A stretch of 64,000 nt of DNA from Chromohalobacter sarecensis (lineage in GTDB: Bacteria > Pseudomonadota > Gammaproteobacteria > Pseudomonadales > Halomonadaceae). The translations under genes and the position numbers were made by a program. How positions within the stretch are numbered: the stretch's first letter is position 1; the number at the start of each line of letters is the position of its first letter. Below the pieces are notes generated by a model. That model saw nothing but the letters and a program-made list of their open reading frames with translations, was not told the DNA's origin and ran no database searches. Below are positions 54,470-63,987 of the stretch, piece after piece. Where the stretch lies: NCBI RefSeq assembly GCF_023061135.1, contig NZ_JAKGAN010000001.1:124001-188000 (forward strand). The letters run 5' to 3'.

Positions 54470-55954
54470 ATGACCCGACTCAATAACGACAACCTGCAAC
54501 ATCTAGCGGCCGATATCGCCGTGCCTGCCTATGACCGCGATAGCGTGACATCGGGCATCGTTCACATCGGTGTGGGTGGCTTCCATCGCGCCCATCAGGC
54601 GATGTATCTCGATACGTTGATGAATCGTGGTGAGGCACTGGATTGGGGCATCATCGGCGTCGGCGTGATGCCGGGCGATGTGCAGATGCGCGATGCTCTG
54701 GCGACGCAGGATCATCTCTACACGCTGATGATCAAGCATCCCGACGGACGGTACGAGGCGCGTGTGATCGGCTCGATCGTCGATTATCTGTACGCGCCCG
54801 AGGCCCCCGATATGGTCATCGAGACCATGAGCGACTCCGCGATTCGCATCGTCTCGTTGACGGTGACCGAAGGCGGCTACAACGTCGATCACATCACCGG
54901 TGAGTATGATCTCACCACCCCTGAGGTGCGCCAGGACCTGGCCACGCCCGAAGCACCATGCACTACCTTCGGGCTGGTCGTCGCGGCGCTCAAGCGGCGT
55001 CGCGAACGGGGTATCGCGCCGTTCACGGTGATGTCCTGCGACAACATCGAGGGCAATGGCGATGTTGCCCGCAAGATGTTCACCGCCCATGCGCGTGCAT
55101 TGGATGATGAACTGGGCCACTGGGTCGAAACCGAGGTTTGCTTTCCCAATGCCATGGTCGATCGCATCACGCCGGTGACGACGCCCGATGATAGCGCCGC
55201 GCTCGCCGAGCGTTTCGACGTCGAGGACCAATGGCCGGTGGTCTGCGAGCCCTTCACTCAATGGGTCCTCGAGGACCGCTTCCCCGAAGGGCGTCCGCCC
55301 TACGAGCAGGTCGACGTGCAGATGGTCGACGACGTCGTGCCTTATGAACTGATGAAGTTGCGTCTGCTCAATGCCAGCCATCAGGCGCTGACCTATTTTG
55401 GGTACCTGGCGGGTTACCGTTATGCCCACGAGGTGTGCCAGGATGCATTGTTCGTCGATTTCCTGCTCGATTACATGGACCGTGAGGCCACGCCGACCCT
55501 GTCCCCGGTCCCCGGTGTGGATCTTGACGCCTACAAGCGCACCCTGATCGAGCGCTTCGCCAATCCCGAGATCAAGGACACCCTGGCGCGGCTATGCGCG
55601 GAAAGCTCGGACCGCATTCCCAAGTGGCTGTTGCCGGTGATCCGCGAGCAGCTCGCGCGTGGCGGCGAGATCCAGCGTAGCGCCGCCGTGGTGGCCAGTT
55701 GGGCGCGCTATGCTGAAGGGGTCGATGAACAAGACCAACCGATCGAGGTCGTCGATCGCCTCAAGGAGCGTTTGATGGCGGTGGCCAGCGACAATCGTAC
55801 CTATCCCACGGCGTTCATCGAGCAGCACGCCTTGTTCGGTGACCTGGCGGAGAACGCGCGTTTCCGCGATGCTTATCTTCAGGCCCTCGAGTCCCTACAT
55901 GCCGAGGGTGCGCGTGCGACGCTTCGCGCCTTGGCCGAGGGTCGTATGTCGTAA
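54470..55954 (+). CDS. mtlK: Mannitol 2-dehydrogenase family protein (mannitol/arabinitol oxidation)
   Basis: Long-chain polyol dehydrogenase, NAD-dependent, oxidising D-mannitol to fructose or D-arabinitol to xylulose. 494 residues. N-terminal Rossmann region VHIGVGGFHRAHQAMYLD, then VMSCDNIEGNGDVARKM, and the active-site KLRLLNASHQALTYFGYLAGY with the catalytic lysine. CAGGAG before the ATG. Being followed by xylulokinase, arabinitol (giving xylulose) is a real alternative to mannitol. Confidence 0.9.
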   Translation: MTRLNNDNLQHLAADIAVPAYDRDSVTSGIVHIGVGGFHRAHQAMYLDTLMNRGEALDWGIIGVGVMPGDVQMRDALATQDHLYTLMIKHPDGRYEARVIGSIVDYLYAPEAPDMVIETMSDSAIRIVSLTVTEGGYNVDHITGEYDLTTPEVRQDLATPEAPCTTFGLVVAALKRRRERGIAPFTVMSCDNIEGNGDVARKMFTAHARALDDELGHWVETEVCFPNAMVDRITPVTTPDDSAALAERFDVEDQWPVVCEPFTQWVLEDRFPEGRPPYEQVDVQMVDDVVPYELMKLRLLNASHQALTYFGYLAGYRYAHEVCQDALFVDFLLDYMDREATPTLSPVPGVDLDAYKRTLIERFANPEIKDTLARLCAESSDRIPKWLLPVIREQLARGGEIQRSAAVVASWARYAEGVDEQDQPIEVVDRLKERLMAVASDNRTYPTAFIEQHALFGDLAENARFRDAYLQALESLHAEGARATLRALAEGRMS

Positions 55955-56029
55955 TGCGATCAACAAACGGATACTCGAGGTTCCGCCTCGCGCGGGCCAT
56001 GCATCGCAGCGCTGGAATAAGGAGAGAAC

Positions 56030-57526
56030 ATGTACGTTGGCGTGGATTGTGGAACGCAGAGCACCAAGGTGGTGGTGGTCGATATCGAGCGTGCGGCGAT
56101 CCTGGGCGAGGCCAGCCGTTCGCATCATTTGATCGAAGGCGATAACGGCAAGCGCGAGCAGGACGTTAGCGAATGGATCTCGGCCTTGACCGAGGCGTTC
56201 CACGAGGCGGTGAGTGAGGCGCGTATCGATGCGCGCGACATCCGCGCCATCGGCGTCTCGGGGCAGCAGCACGGCATGGTGGCGCTGGATGCCGACGGCC
56301 AGCCACTGCATCCCGCGAAACTGTGGTGCGATACCGAAACAGCGCTGCACAACGAGACGCTGATCGAGCGCCTGGGCGGCCGGGAAGGCTGCCTGGACAA
56401 GCTGGGGCTGGTGCTGCAAACCGGCTATACGGCCTCGAAAGTCGCCTGGTTGCGCGACACGCATCCCGACGCCTACCAGCGTATCGCCACCTTGCTGTTG
56501 CCCCACGATTATCTGAATTTCTGGTTGACCGGCGAGCGTGTCGCCGAGTGCGGGGATGCCTCCGGCACCGGGTATTTCGATACCCGCGCACGTGAGTGGC
56601 GCCATGACGTGTTCCAAACCATGGCGCCTGAACTCTCGCCGGAAGCGGTACTGCCACGTTTGATCGACTCTCACGCGCCAGTAGGAACGGTACGTCCCGA
56701 GGTCGCGCGCCTGTTGGGCCTCGGCGATGACGTGCTGGTGTCCAGTGGCGGCGGCGATAACATGATGGCGGCCATCGGCACCGGCAATATCGCCCCCGGC
56801 ATGGTGACCCTGAGCCTGGGTACCTCGGGAACCGTGTACGCGCATTCGGCCGCACCGATGGAGGCCGAGGACGCCCAGGTTGCCAATTTCTGCGCCAGTC
56901 ACGGCGGGTGGTTACCGCTTATCTGCACCATGAACGTGACCTCGGCGACCACCAAGGTTCGCGAGCTGTTCGGTTTCGATCTGGCGACCTTCGGCGAGCG
57001 CGTGGCCCGGGCCCCGTTGGGTGCCGAGGGCGTCATGGCGTTGCCTTTTTTCAATGGCGAGCGTGTGCCGACGCTGCCGCATGCTACCGCCAGCTTCGAG
57101 GGCATGACGAGTCTCAACACGACGGCGGACAATCTCTGTCGCGCGGTAGTCGAAGGGACGACGTTCGGGCTACGCTATGGGTTCGAACGCTTGGGCGAGC
57201 TGGCATCGCAGGCCAGCCAAGTCCGTCTGGTCGGCGGTGGCGCCAAGAGTGCCGTCTGGCGCCAAATCGTCGCCGATGTGCTGGATGTCGATGTGATCTG
57301 TCCACGCATTACCGAGGCTGCCGCCTTGGGTGGGGCGATTCAGGCCGCCTGGTGCGATACCCAGACGCGTGGGCAGGGCGAGTCGTTGGCGGCACTGACC
57401 GAACGGCTCGTCGAGGTGGATCTCGATACCTTGACCCGCCCGCGTGGCGAACCGGTACGCCGTTATCAGGAACTCTACCAGCGTTACCGTCAGGCGCTGG
57501 CCGAACGCTACGACGTCGCGCCATGA
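56030..57526 (+). CDS. xylB: Xylulokinase
   Basis: Phosphorylates D-xylulose with ATP, giving xylulose 5-phosphate. 498 residues of the FGGY kinase family: VGVDCGTQSTKVVVVD phosphate loop, GVSGQQHGMVALD, LWCDTETA, and the C-terminal signature VRLVGGGAKSAVWRQIVADVLDVDV. AAGGAGAG before the ATG. Links the dehydrogenase product to the pentose phosphate pathway, finished here by transaldolase. Confidence 0.94.
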   Translation: MYVGVDCGTQSTKVVVVDIERAAILGEASRSHHLIEGDNGKREQDVSEWISALTEAFHEAVSEARIDARDIRAIGVSGQQHGMVALDADGQPLHPAKLWCDTETALHNETLIERLGGREGCLDKLGLVLQTGYTASKVAWLRDTHPDAYQRIATLLLPHDYLNFWLTGERVAECGDASGTGYFDTRAREWRHDVFQTMAPELSPEAVLPRLIDSHAPVGTVRPEVARLLGLGDDVLVSSGGGDNMMAAIGTGNIAPGMVTLSLGTSGTVYAHSAAPMEAEDAQVANFCASHGGWLPLICTMNVTSATTKVRELFGFDLATFGERVARAPLGAEGVMALPFFNGERVPTLPHATASFEGMTSLNTTADNLCRAVVEGTTFGLRYGFERLGELASQASQVRLVGGGAKSAVWRQIVADVLDVDVICPRITEAAALGGAIQAAWCDTQTRGQGESLAALTERLVEVDLDTLTRPRGEPVRRYQELYQRYRQALAERYDVAP

Positions 57527-57565
57527 GACGCGACCCATGACCCTTTTCGTTACAGGATATTTGCC

Positions 57566-58516
57566 ATGACGCAACTCGAGGCTCTCAAGCAACTTTCGAT
57601 GGTAGTCGCCGATACCGGCGATCTCGAGGCCATCAAGCGCTACCAGCCGCACGATGCCACGACCAATCCTTCGCTGATCCTCAAGGCCTTCGAGCTGCCC
57701 GGCTATCAAGCGCTGATTGACGAGACGCTGGCGCAGGTCAAGGCCGATATCGCCGATCCCCAGGCTCGGGTCGACGAAGCAGTGGATCGTTTGTCCGTCG
57801 CCATGGGCAGTGAGATCACGCAGCTGATTCCGGGGCGTGTGTCCACGGAAGTTGCCGCCAAGCTGTCCTTCGACCGCGAGGCGAGCATTCAGAAGGCGCA
57901 CCGCCTCATCGAGCTTTACGAGCAGCGCGGGATCGGCCGTGAACGCGTGCTGATCAAGCTGGCTTCGACCTGGGAAGGCATCCGCGCCGCCGAGCAGCTC
58001 GAGAAGGAAGGCATTCAGTGCAATCTGACGCTGTTGTTCTCCAAGGCGCAGGCCCGGGCCTGCTTCGACGCCGGGGTGTATCTCATCTCGCCCTTCGTGG
58101 GCCGCGTCACCGATTGGTACAAGCAGAAAACCGGGCAGGAGTACGCGCCGGATGAAGACCCGGGCGTCGTGTTCGTGCGCGAGGTATGCGACATCGCCAG
58201 CCGCTATCGCTACGACACCGTGGTCATGGGCGCCAGTTTCCGTACCAAGGGCCAGATCCTGGGCCTGGCCGGCTGCAATCGCCTGACCATTTCGCCAGCG
58301 CTACTCGAAGAACTCGAGGGCGAGGAAAACGAGATCGAGCGCAAGATCAGCGACGTCGGGGATGCCAGTGAGCGTCTCGCCCCGCTGGACGAAGCGACGT
58401 TCCGCTGGGGGCTCAATCAGGATGCCATGGCCACCGAGAAGCTCGCCGAAGGCATTCGCCGCTTCGCCGAGGACCAGGCGACGCTGGAAGAGAAGCTCGC
58501 CGCCCGGCTGGGGTGA
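57566..58516 (+). CDS. tal: Transaldolase
   Basis: Exchanges dihydroxyacetone units between sedoheptulose 7-phosphate/glyceraldehyde 3-phosphate and erythrose 4-phosphate/fructose 6-phosphate. 316 residues. The Schiff-base lysine is in [13 protein letters not shown] near residue 132. [12 protein letters not shown] at residue 31 and [20 protein letters not shown] are typical of TalB. Last gene of the operon, closed by a perfect terminator. Its place in a polyol operon rather than beside zwf or tkt is notable. Confidence 0.95.
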   Translation: MTQLEALKQLSMVVADTGDLEAIKRYQPHDATTNPSLILKAFELPGYQALIDETLAQVKADIADPQARVDEAVDRLSVAMGSEITQLIPGRVSTEVAAKLSFDREASIQKAHRLIELYEQRGIGRERVLIKLASTWEGIRAAEQLEKEGIQCNLTLLFSKAQARACFDAGVYLISPFVGRVTDWYKQKTGQEYAPDEDPGVVFVREVCDIASRYRYDTVVMGASFRTKGQILGLAGCNRLTISPALLEELEGEENEIERKISDVGDASERLAPLDEATFRWGLNQDAMATEKLAEGIRRFAEDQATLEEKLAARLG

Positions 58517-58554
58517 GGCATACTATTCACCCGCAGTTGCTCTGCGTGAACGTG

Positions 58555-58580
58555 AAAAGGCCGGCGAATGCCGGCCTTTT
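58555..58580 (+). terminator. Intrinsic terminator of the polyol operon
   Basis: An 11-bp perfect stem AAAAGGCCGGC (58555-58565) with GCCGGCCTTTT (58570-58580), loop GAAT; the 3' arm itself supplies the T run. Confidence 0.88.
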
Positions 58581-58606
58581 GCGTCTGCGCGGATGGCTGG
58601 CAAGCC

Positions 58607-58663
58607 TTAGCCTTTCCACACCTCGGCGAGAATCTCGTCGGAACGGCGGCGATGCGGTGAGTG
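58607..58663 (-). pseudogene. C-terminal remnant of a luciferase-like monooxygenase
   Basis: On the minus strand, HRRRSDEILAEVWKG followed by a TAA closely matches the end of the intact gene at 60339 ([15 protein letters not shown]). About 15-18 codons remain; further upstream similarity is lost before the GabD-like gene stop at 58682. It looks like the tail of a duplicated copy on the other side of the dehydrogenase gene. Confidence 0.75.
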
Positions 58664-58681
58664 GTTGGGTACGCATGCCGG

Positions 58682-60148
58682 TCAACGCTTGGGACGTGGG
58701 CCATTGCCGATGCAGTAATATTGAGTTTCCAGATATTCTTCCATGCCGGCATGGGCGCCTTCACGCCCCAGCCCCGACTGCTTTACGCCGCCGAAGGGGA
58801 CGTGTGGCCCGGTGATGTCCATGGTGTTCACGCCGACCATGCCAAACTCCAGGCCGCGCAGGAACTTGCGGATGCGGGCATCGTCATGGGTGTAAACATA
58901 CGAGGCGAGGCCGTAGATAGTATCGTTGGCCACCATGATCACCTCATCGTCGTCATCGAAGGCACAGATGGGCGCTACCGGGGCGAATGCTTCCTCGGCC
59001 GATACGCGCATCTCGGCAGTAAAGTCGGCCACCAGGGTGGGCATGAAAAACTGTGGTCCGGGGGCCTCGCCTTGATCGCGACCGATGATGCGTGCTCCCT
59101 TGTCCTTTGCATCATCGACCAGCGCCTGGGCTTGCTCGACCGCGTCGCGGTTGATCAGCGGGCCGATCTCGTTACCTTCATTGAAGCCGTTGCCCACACC
59201 CATGGCATTCATGCGTTCAGTGAAGCGTTCGATAAAGTCTTCGTAGAGGGAGCGGTGCACGAAGATCCGGTTGGCGGCGACACAGTCCTGCCCGCTGGTC
59301 TGGAACTTGGCCGCGATCGCTCCGTCGACGGCAGTCTCCAAGTCTACGTCGTCACAGACGATGAACGGCGCGTTGCCACCGAGTTCCATCGCCGTGCACT
59401 TGACCGTATCCGCACTCTGACGCAAGAGTTGCCGACCCACCTGAGTGGAGCCGGTGAACGACAGGGCGCGCACGCGATCATCGGCACACACCGTTTCGGA
59501 GAAGCGCTTGCCGGAGCAGGTCACGACATTGAACTCGCCATTTGTCAGGCCGGCGCGCTCGGCCAATACGGCCAGGGCCAGAGCGCTGAAGGGGGTCTGA
59601 CTGGCAGGGTTGATCAGTGTGGTGCAGCCGGCGGCCAAGGCGGCCCCGACCTTGCGCGTGATCATCGCCAGCGGGAAGTTCCACGGCGTGATGATGGCGG
59701 CCACGCCAACCGGTTGGCGGGTCGTGCCAATCGCAAATGCGGGGTCTTCCGGCGGGATGGTCTCGCCAGTGGCGCGGCGTGCCTCCTCGGCGAACCAACG
59801 CAAGAAGCTCGCCGCATAGTCGACTTCACCGCGTGCTTCCGCGAGCGGCTTGCCCTGTTCCAGGGTCATCAGCCTGGCGAGCGCTTCGGCATGCTCTTGC
59901 ATGCCTTCGTACCACGCGAGGAGCTTGTTGGCGCGCTCGACGCCTGAAGTATCGCGCCACGTCACGAAGGCGCGTGATGCCGCGTCGATCGCCTCTTCGA
60001 TACGCGTGGACTGAAGTTCCGGCACATGGCCTATCACCTGTTCGGTGGCTGGGTCACTGACGGCCCGGCGGTCATTATCGGGGGCATCGATCCAGCCGCC
60101 ATCGACGAAGGCTTGCTCACGCATCAGTGCTTTTTCATCGCCTTCCAT
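58682..60148 (-). CDS. gabD: Succinate-semialdehyde dehydrogenase-like aldehyde dehydrogenase
   Basis: Oxidises an aldehyde, most likely succinate semialdehyde, with NAD(P)+. 489 residues from the ATG at 60148, with CAGGAG before it; an upstream extension is ignored. Strong GabD resemblance: SQTPFSALALA, SFTGSTQVGRQLL, glutamate in MELGGNAPFIV, catalytic cysteine in SGQDCVAANRIFV, GPLINRDAVEQA and PFGGVKQSGLGREG. Odd: where family members have K-P-A at the coenzyme site it has NPA (asparagine for lysine), and the following V-V-T-G-S is V-V-T-C-S. These positions contact NAD(P), so cofactor use or activity may differ. No gabT or gabP nearby. Confidence 0.88.
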   Translation of the reverse strand: MEGDEKALMREQAFVDGGWIDAPDNDRRAVSDPATEQVIGHVPELQSTRIEEAIDAASRAFVTWRDTSGVERANKLLAWYEGMQEHAEALARLMTLEQGKPLAEARGEVDYAASFLRWFAEEARRATGETIPPEDPAFAIGTTRQPVGVAAIITPWNFPLAMITRKVGAALAAGCTTLINPASQTPFSALALAVLAERAGLTNGEFNVVTCSGKRFSETVCADDRVRALSFTGSTQVGRQLLRQSADTVKCTAMELGGNAPFIVCDDVDLETAVDGAIAAKFQTSGQDCVAANRIFVHRSLYEDFIERFTERMNAMGVGNGFNEGNEIGPLINRDAVEQAQALVDDAKDKGARIIGRDQGEAPGPQFFMPTLVADFTAEMRVSAEEAFAPVAPICAFDDDDEVIMVANDTIYGLASYVYTHDDARIRKFLRGLEFGMVGVNTMDITGPHVPFGGVKQSGLGREGAHAGMEEYLETQYYCIGNGPRPKR

Positions 60149-60263
60149 AAGCAATACTCCTGAAAAGACGTTCGCTAACCATAATGACGCTACGCTCATG
60201 AATGGCGCTTGCTCAAGTGCCATCATGTATTGCTATCGTTACAAGTGAATACTTCAGTAGGGA

Positions 60264-60293
60264 AATGCCAGTCAGCGTTCACTGACTGGCATT
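60264..60293 (-). terminator. 12-bp perfect hairpin after luciferase-like gene
   Basis: AATGCCAGTCAG (60264-60275) pairs with CTGACTGGCATT (60282-60293), loop CGTTCA. On the minus strand it ends in TTTCCC. Likely transcript end for the monooxygenase gene and an insulator before the GabD-like gene. Confidence 0.5.
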
Positions 60294-60338
60294 AGGCAGC
60301 CGCTGGCCTTATACGTCTGCGTAAATGACTGTCGGGCC

Positions 60339-61334
60339 TCAGCCTTTCCAGACGTCGGAGAGAATCTCATACGAGCGACGACGGTCATCGTGATCGTAGA
60401 AATCACCGTTGATCATGAGTTCGTCGGCTTGAGTATGCGCCAGGAAGTTGTCGAGTTCGTCGCGGATCGTCTCGGGACCGCCGACGATGGAAGCGCCGAG
60501 GTTCTGACTGACCATGGCGCGTTCCTGCGGCGACCAGTCGAGTGCTTCGACGGGCGGCAGGGTGCGCGTGCTCTTGCCGCGAATCAGGTTGAGAAACTTC
60601 TGCTGCTGAGTGGTAGCCAGGTACTGCGCATGCGCGTCGCTGTCGGCGGCGACTAGCGGGATGCCTAGCATCACATACGGCGCGTCCAGCACGTCGGAGG
60701 GCTGGAACATTTGCCGATAGAGCTGGATGGCCTCAAGCATATAGCCTGGGGCGAACTGGCCGGCGAAGGCGAACGGCAAGCCAAGCTGGGCGGCGAGGCG
60801 TGCGCTGAAGTCGCTGGAGCCCAGCAGCCAGAGCGGTACATGCGTGCCCTGACCGGGAATCGCCTTGACGCGTTGATCGGGCAGGGCATCGCCCAGGTAG
60901 CCGCGTAGTTCAGCCAGGCGATCGGGGAAGTCATTCACGCCAGCGCGCGGGTTGCGACGCATGGCCTGCATGGTCACGCCGTCGGAGCCGGGCGCGCGCC
61001 CCAGGCCCAGATCGATGCGCCCGGGATACAGCGTTTCCAGCGTGCCGAACTGTTCGGCGACCATCAGCGGCGGGTGATTGGGCAGCATGATGCCGCCACT
61101 GCCTACGCGGATGCGTTGTGTCTTGCCGGCGACATGACCGATGAGCAAGGACGTGGCAGCACTGGCGATGCCGTCGATGTTGTGATGCTCGGCCAGCCAA
61201 TAGCGATTGTAGCCCAGGGTATCGGTGAGTTGGGCGAGATCGACCGTGCGTTCGAAGGTCTCGGCGGCGGTGCCGTCATGCGAGATCGGTGCGAGATCGA
61301 GCACGGACAGCGGAATTTGCGAGAGTCGGCTCAT
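60339..61334 (-). CDS. Luciferase-like (LLM class) flavin monooxygenase, YhbW-type
   Basis: 331 residues, FMN/F420-type TIM barrel. [13 protein letters not shown] opening, [49 protein letters not shown] and [14 protein letters not shown] are the family markers of the alkanal monooxygenase group without true luciferase function. AGAGG lies before the ATG. Substrate unknown. The short tail copy at 58607 shows a past duplication. Confidence 0.9.
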   Translation of the reverse strand: MSRLSQIPLSVLDLAPISHDGTAAETFERTVDLAQLTDTLGYNRYWLAEHHNIDGIASAATSLLIGHVAGKTQRIRVGSGGIMLPNHPPLMVAEQFGTLETLYPGRIDLGLGRAPGSDGVTMQAMRRNPRAGVNDFPDRLAELRGYLGDALPDQRVKAIPGQGTHVPLWLLGSSDFSARLAAQLGLPFAFAGQFAPGYMLEAIQLYRQMFQPSDVLDAPYVMLGIPLVAADSDAHAQYLATTQQQKFLNLIRGKSTRTLPPVEALDWSPQERAMVSQNLGASIVGGPETIRDELDNFLAHTQADELMINGDFYDHDDRRRSYEILSDVWKG

Positions 61335-61437
61335 GATGGCCTCTTGATCGGGTGAACGTTAGCGTCCTCAATATTACTCTGTGTGGGGATGACGAGCGTA
61401 TAACTCAAGGTTTGGCGCTACGTTCACGGTGTGGCGC

Positions 61438-62031
61438 TCATGGCATGAATTGAAGCCAGAGCCACGAGCCGAACAACACGATGCCCAGCACGCCGATAGG
61501 GCGTGCGTGGCGCCGCCACAACGATAGGGCCGCGTCGCCGGCGAGATGCACCAGCAAGGCGAGGCCAAAATAGCGCACGCCACGCGCAAAAAGAGATGCC
61601 AGCAGAAACATGGGGAAGGGATAGCCACTCGATCCGGCGGCGAGCATAGCGATCTGGAAGGGGATGGGGATGATGCCCACCGCGAGCACCGCCATAAAGC
61701 CGTCGCTGGCCATGCGCGCCTGAAAGGCGGTATAGGCATCCTGGCCCCCAAACAAAGGGATAAGCGTCGTCCCCCAAGTATTCAATGCCCAGGCCCCCAG
61801 TGCGTAGCCAATCGCGGCGGCAGTCAAGTTGCCTGCCAGCGCCACGCCTGCCAAGCGCCATTTACGACGCGGTTGGGCCAGCATCCAGGGGATCAGGATG
61901 GTCTCGATAGGAATCGGCACCAAGAGGGTTTCCAGCATCGAAGCGAAAAACAACAGCGGCAGGGCATGCCGTGAATGCGAAAGACGCTCGAGCCAAGCGG
62001 TGGCGGAAGCCAGACGGGTTGGTGACGGCAT
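61438..62031 (-). CDS. VTT/YqaA-like inner-membrane protein
   Basis: 197 residues from the ATG at 62031; an upstream extension is unlikely. Several hydrophobic segments: LPLLFFASMLETLLVPIPIETILIPW, LAGVALAGNLTAAAIGYALGAWAL and the C-terminal LGIVLFGSWLWLQFM. The segment AVLAVGIIPIPFQIAMLAAG parallels the YqaA/DedA re-entrant region in VTT proteins. Often linked with lipid flipping or membrane homeostasis, but no role is proven here. Divergent from the BCCT gene. Confidence 0.8.
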   Translation of the reverse strand: MPSPTRLASATAWLERLSHSRHALPLLFFASMLETLLVPIPIETILIPWMLAQPRRKWRLAGVALAGNLTAAAIGYALGAWALNTWGTTLIPLFGGQDAYTAFQARMASDGFMAVLAVGIIPIPFQIAMLAAGSSGYPFPMFLLASLFARGVRYFGLALLVHLAGDAALSLWRRHARPIGVLGIVLFGSWLWLQFMP

Positions 62032-62239
62032 AGCGGGCTCTTCAATGAAGTTTAATGATTGATTTGCTGAAATATAAAATGCGGTTATGGCCATGCGGCA
62101 ATGATTCTGCCATCGTGGTCGATTGGTCTCATGTATTTGGCTTTGGTTCCCTGGGCCATTGCAGGCATGCTGGGCCCGGTGATAAGAACCCAAGAGGTGC
62201 ATGAGACATCGTATCGTCGGAGACTAAGAGGATAGCTGC

Positions 62240-63874
62240 ATGGCCAATATTGGAAGGCAAAATGTATTCATCGTCTCTGCCTTGATCGTGGCGGTTCTGG
62301 TCGCCATAGGCGCGGCCTTTCCCGAGGGCTTCGGTGAAGCGGCATCGACGGCATTATCAACCATTTCACACTACTTTGGGTGGTTCTACCTGTTTTCGGT
62401 CTTCGGGTTCGTGGTGTTCTTGTTGACGCTGGCCTTCAGCAAGTACGGCAAGATCCGCCTAGGCCCGCAGGATAGCTCACCCTCCTATAGCTTCTTCTCG
62501 TGGGTCAGCATGCTACTGGCGGCCGGATTTGGCGTCGGCTTGGTATTTTATGGCATGGCCGAGCCGATGACACACTTTCTCGAACCGCCTTACGGTGACA
62601 TGGAAGGTGGCACCGAGGAAGCGGCACGCTATGCCATTCAATACAGCTTCTTCAATTGGGGCATCCATCAGTGGGCGGCGTTCTCCGTGGTTGGGTTGAT
62701 CATCGCCTATTATCAGTTCCGCAAGGGACAGGCGGGACTGGTGTCCAACGTGCTCTCGAGCATGACCGCCAAGCGTCCCAAGCTGCGCAAGATAGGACCG
62801 GCGCTGGATGTGTTCGCCGTAGTCGCCACCGTGATGGGGGTGGCGACGTCCATCGGCCTGGCGGTGTTGCAGATCAACGGTGGTCTGCATGCAGTGTTCG
62901 GCGTCGAGGAAGGCGTCAAATGGCAGTTCATCATCATGGGCGCCATGTTCCTGTGTTACATGGCGTCTACCTGGTCGGGGTTGGACAAGGGCATCAAGCG
63001 CCTTTCCAATCTCAACATGGTGCTGTGTTTTGCGCTGATGTTCTATGTGCTGATCACCGGACCGACCGTGGCGATCCTCGAAACCATCACCTTAGGAATC
63101 GGCGATTACCTACAAAACATCGTGGGCATGAGCCTGCGTGTCGCGCCCTATAGTGACGATACTTGGGCGAGTAATTGGACGATTTTCTACTGGGCGTGGG
63201 TCATCGCTTGGTCGCCGTTCGTGGGGACTTTCGTGGCACGTGTCTCGCGCGGCCGTACCATCAAGGAGTATGTGTTCGGCGTGTTGATCGTGCCGCCGCT
63301 GCTGGCTTGCCTGTGGATCGGCGTGTTCGGTGGGGCTGCGCTCAACATGGAATTGTCCGGTGATGTCGGATTGGCCTCGGCAACGGCTGACAACATCACC
63401 GTGGCGCTGTTCCAGATGTTCAACTTGATGCCCTTCTCCAATGTGCTGTCGGTGGTGGCGCTGTTCTTGATCTTCATCTTCCTGGTGACGTCTGCAGATT
63501 CGGCGACCTACATCGTCTCGCAGATGACCGATGGCGGCTCGCTGAATCCGCCTTTGGTGAAGCGGATTATCTGGGGCGTGTTGATCGCCGCGATCTGTCT
63601 CACCTTGCTGGTCGCGGGAGGCTTGAATGGGCTGCAATCCGCAGCAGTGCTGGCGGCATTGCCATTTACCTTCATTCTCTATGGGATGATCTTCGTGCTG
63701 GTGAAGGAACTGCGAGCGGATCGCAAGGCGATGCTGACGGCACTGTATCATCGCCATGGAGAGACGCCGGTCGGCGCCGATGCCTTCGAAGCCGACACGT
63801 TGGCTGATGCCGAGCGCTATCGTCGCGCTCCGAATGTGGTCAATCGCCGTATCAATACGCATGAAGGCGGGTAA
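62240..63874 (+). CDS. BCCT-family osmolyte transporter (glycine betaine/choline/ectoine type)
   Basis: Sodium- or proton-coupled importer of compatible solutes, 544 residues and 12 predicted helices. BCCT markers: LLAAGFGVGLVFYGMAEPMTHF (glycine-rich TM), FFNWGIHQWAAFSVVG, the signature FYWAWVIAWSPFVGTFVARVSRGRTIKEYV, and VTSADSATYIVSQM. The C-terminal tail of about 45 residues is charged and could sense osmolarity. GAGG before the ATG. The AT-rich 208-bp divergent region to the VTT gene probably holds the promoter. The exact solute is not determinable. Confidence 0.93.
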   Translation: MANIGRQNVFIVSALIVAVLVAIGAAFPEGFGEAASTALSTISHYFGWFYLFSVFGFVVFLLTLAFSKYGKIRLGPQDSSPSYSFFSWVSMLLAAGFGVGLVFYGMAEPMTHFLEPPYGDMEGGTEEAARYAIQYSFFNWGIHQWAAFSVVGLIIAYYQFRKGQAGLVSNVLSSMTAKRPKLRKIGPALDVFAVVATVMGVATSIGLAVLQINGGLHAVFGVEEGVKWQFIIMGAMFLCYMASTWSGLDKGIKRLSNLNMVLCFALMFYVLITGPTVAILETITLGIGDYLQNIVGMSLRVAPYSDDTWASNWTIFYWAWVIAWSPFVGTFVARVSRGRTIKEYVFGVLIVPPLLACLWIGVFGGAALNMELSGDVGLASATADNITVALFQMFNLMPFSNVLSVVALFLIFIFLVTSADSATYIVSQMTDGGSLNPPLVKRIIWGVLIAAICLTLLVAGGLNGLQSAAVLAALPFTFILYGMIFVLVKELRADRKAMLTALYHRHGETPVGADAFEADTLADAERYRRAPNVVNRRINTHEGG

Positions 63875-63893
63875 CGCACGCCTGCGGCTATGC

Positions 63894-63919
63894 AACGCCC
63901 GGCTTCGGCCGGGCGTTTT
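63894..63919 (+). terminator. Intrinsic terminator of the BCCT gene
   Basis: Stem AACGCCCGGC (63894-63903) with GCCGGGCGTT (63908-63917), UUCG loop, then TTTA. Twenty bases after the stop. Confidence 0.88.
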
Positions 63920-63987
63920 ACGTTGGCGCTGGTGGAAACGCGCGCCACCCCTTATGGTAAGCGATATTGCATGGACGGGAGTGAGGA

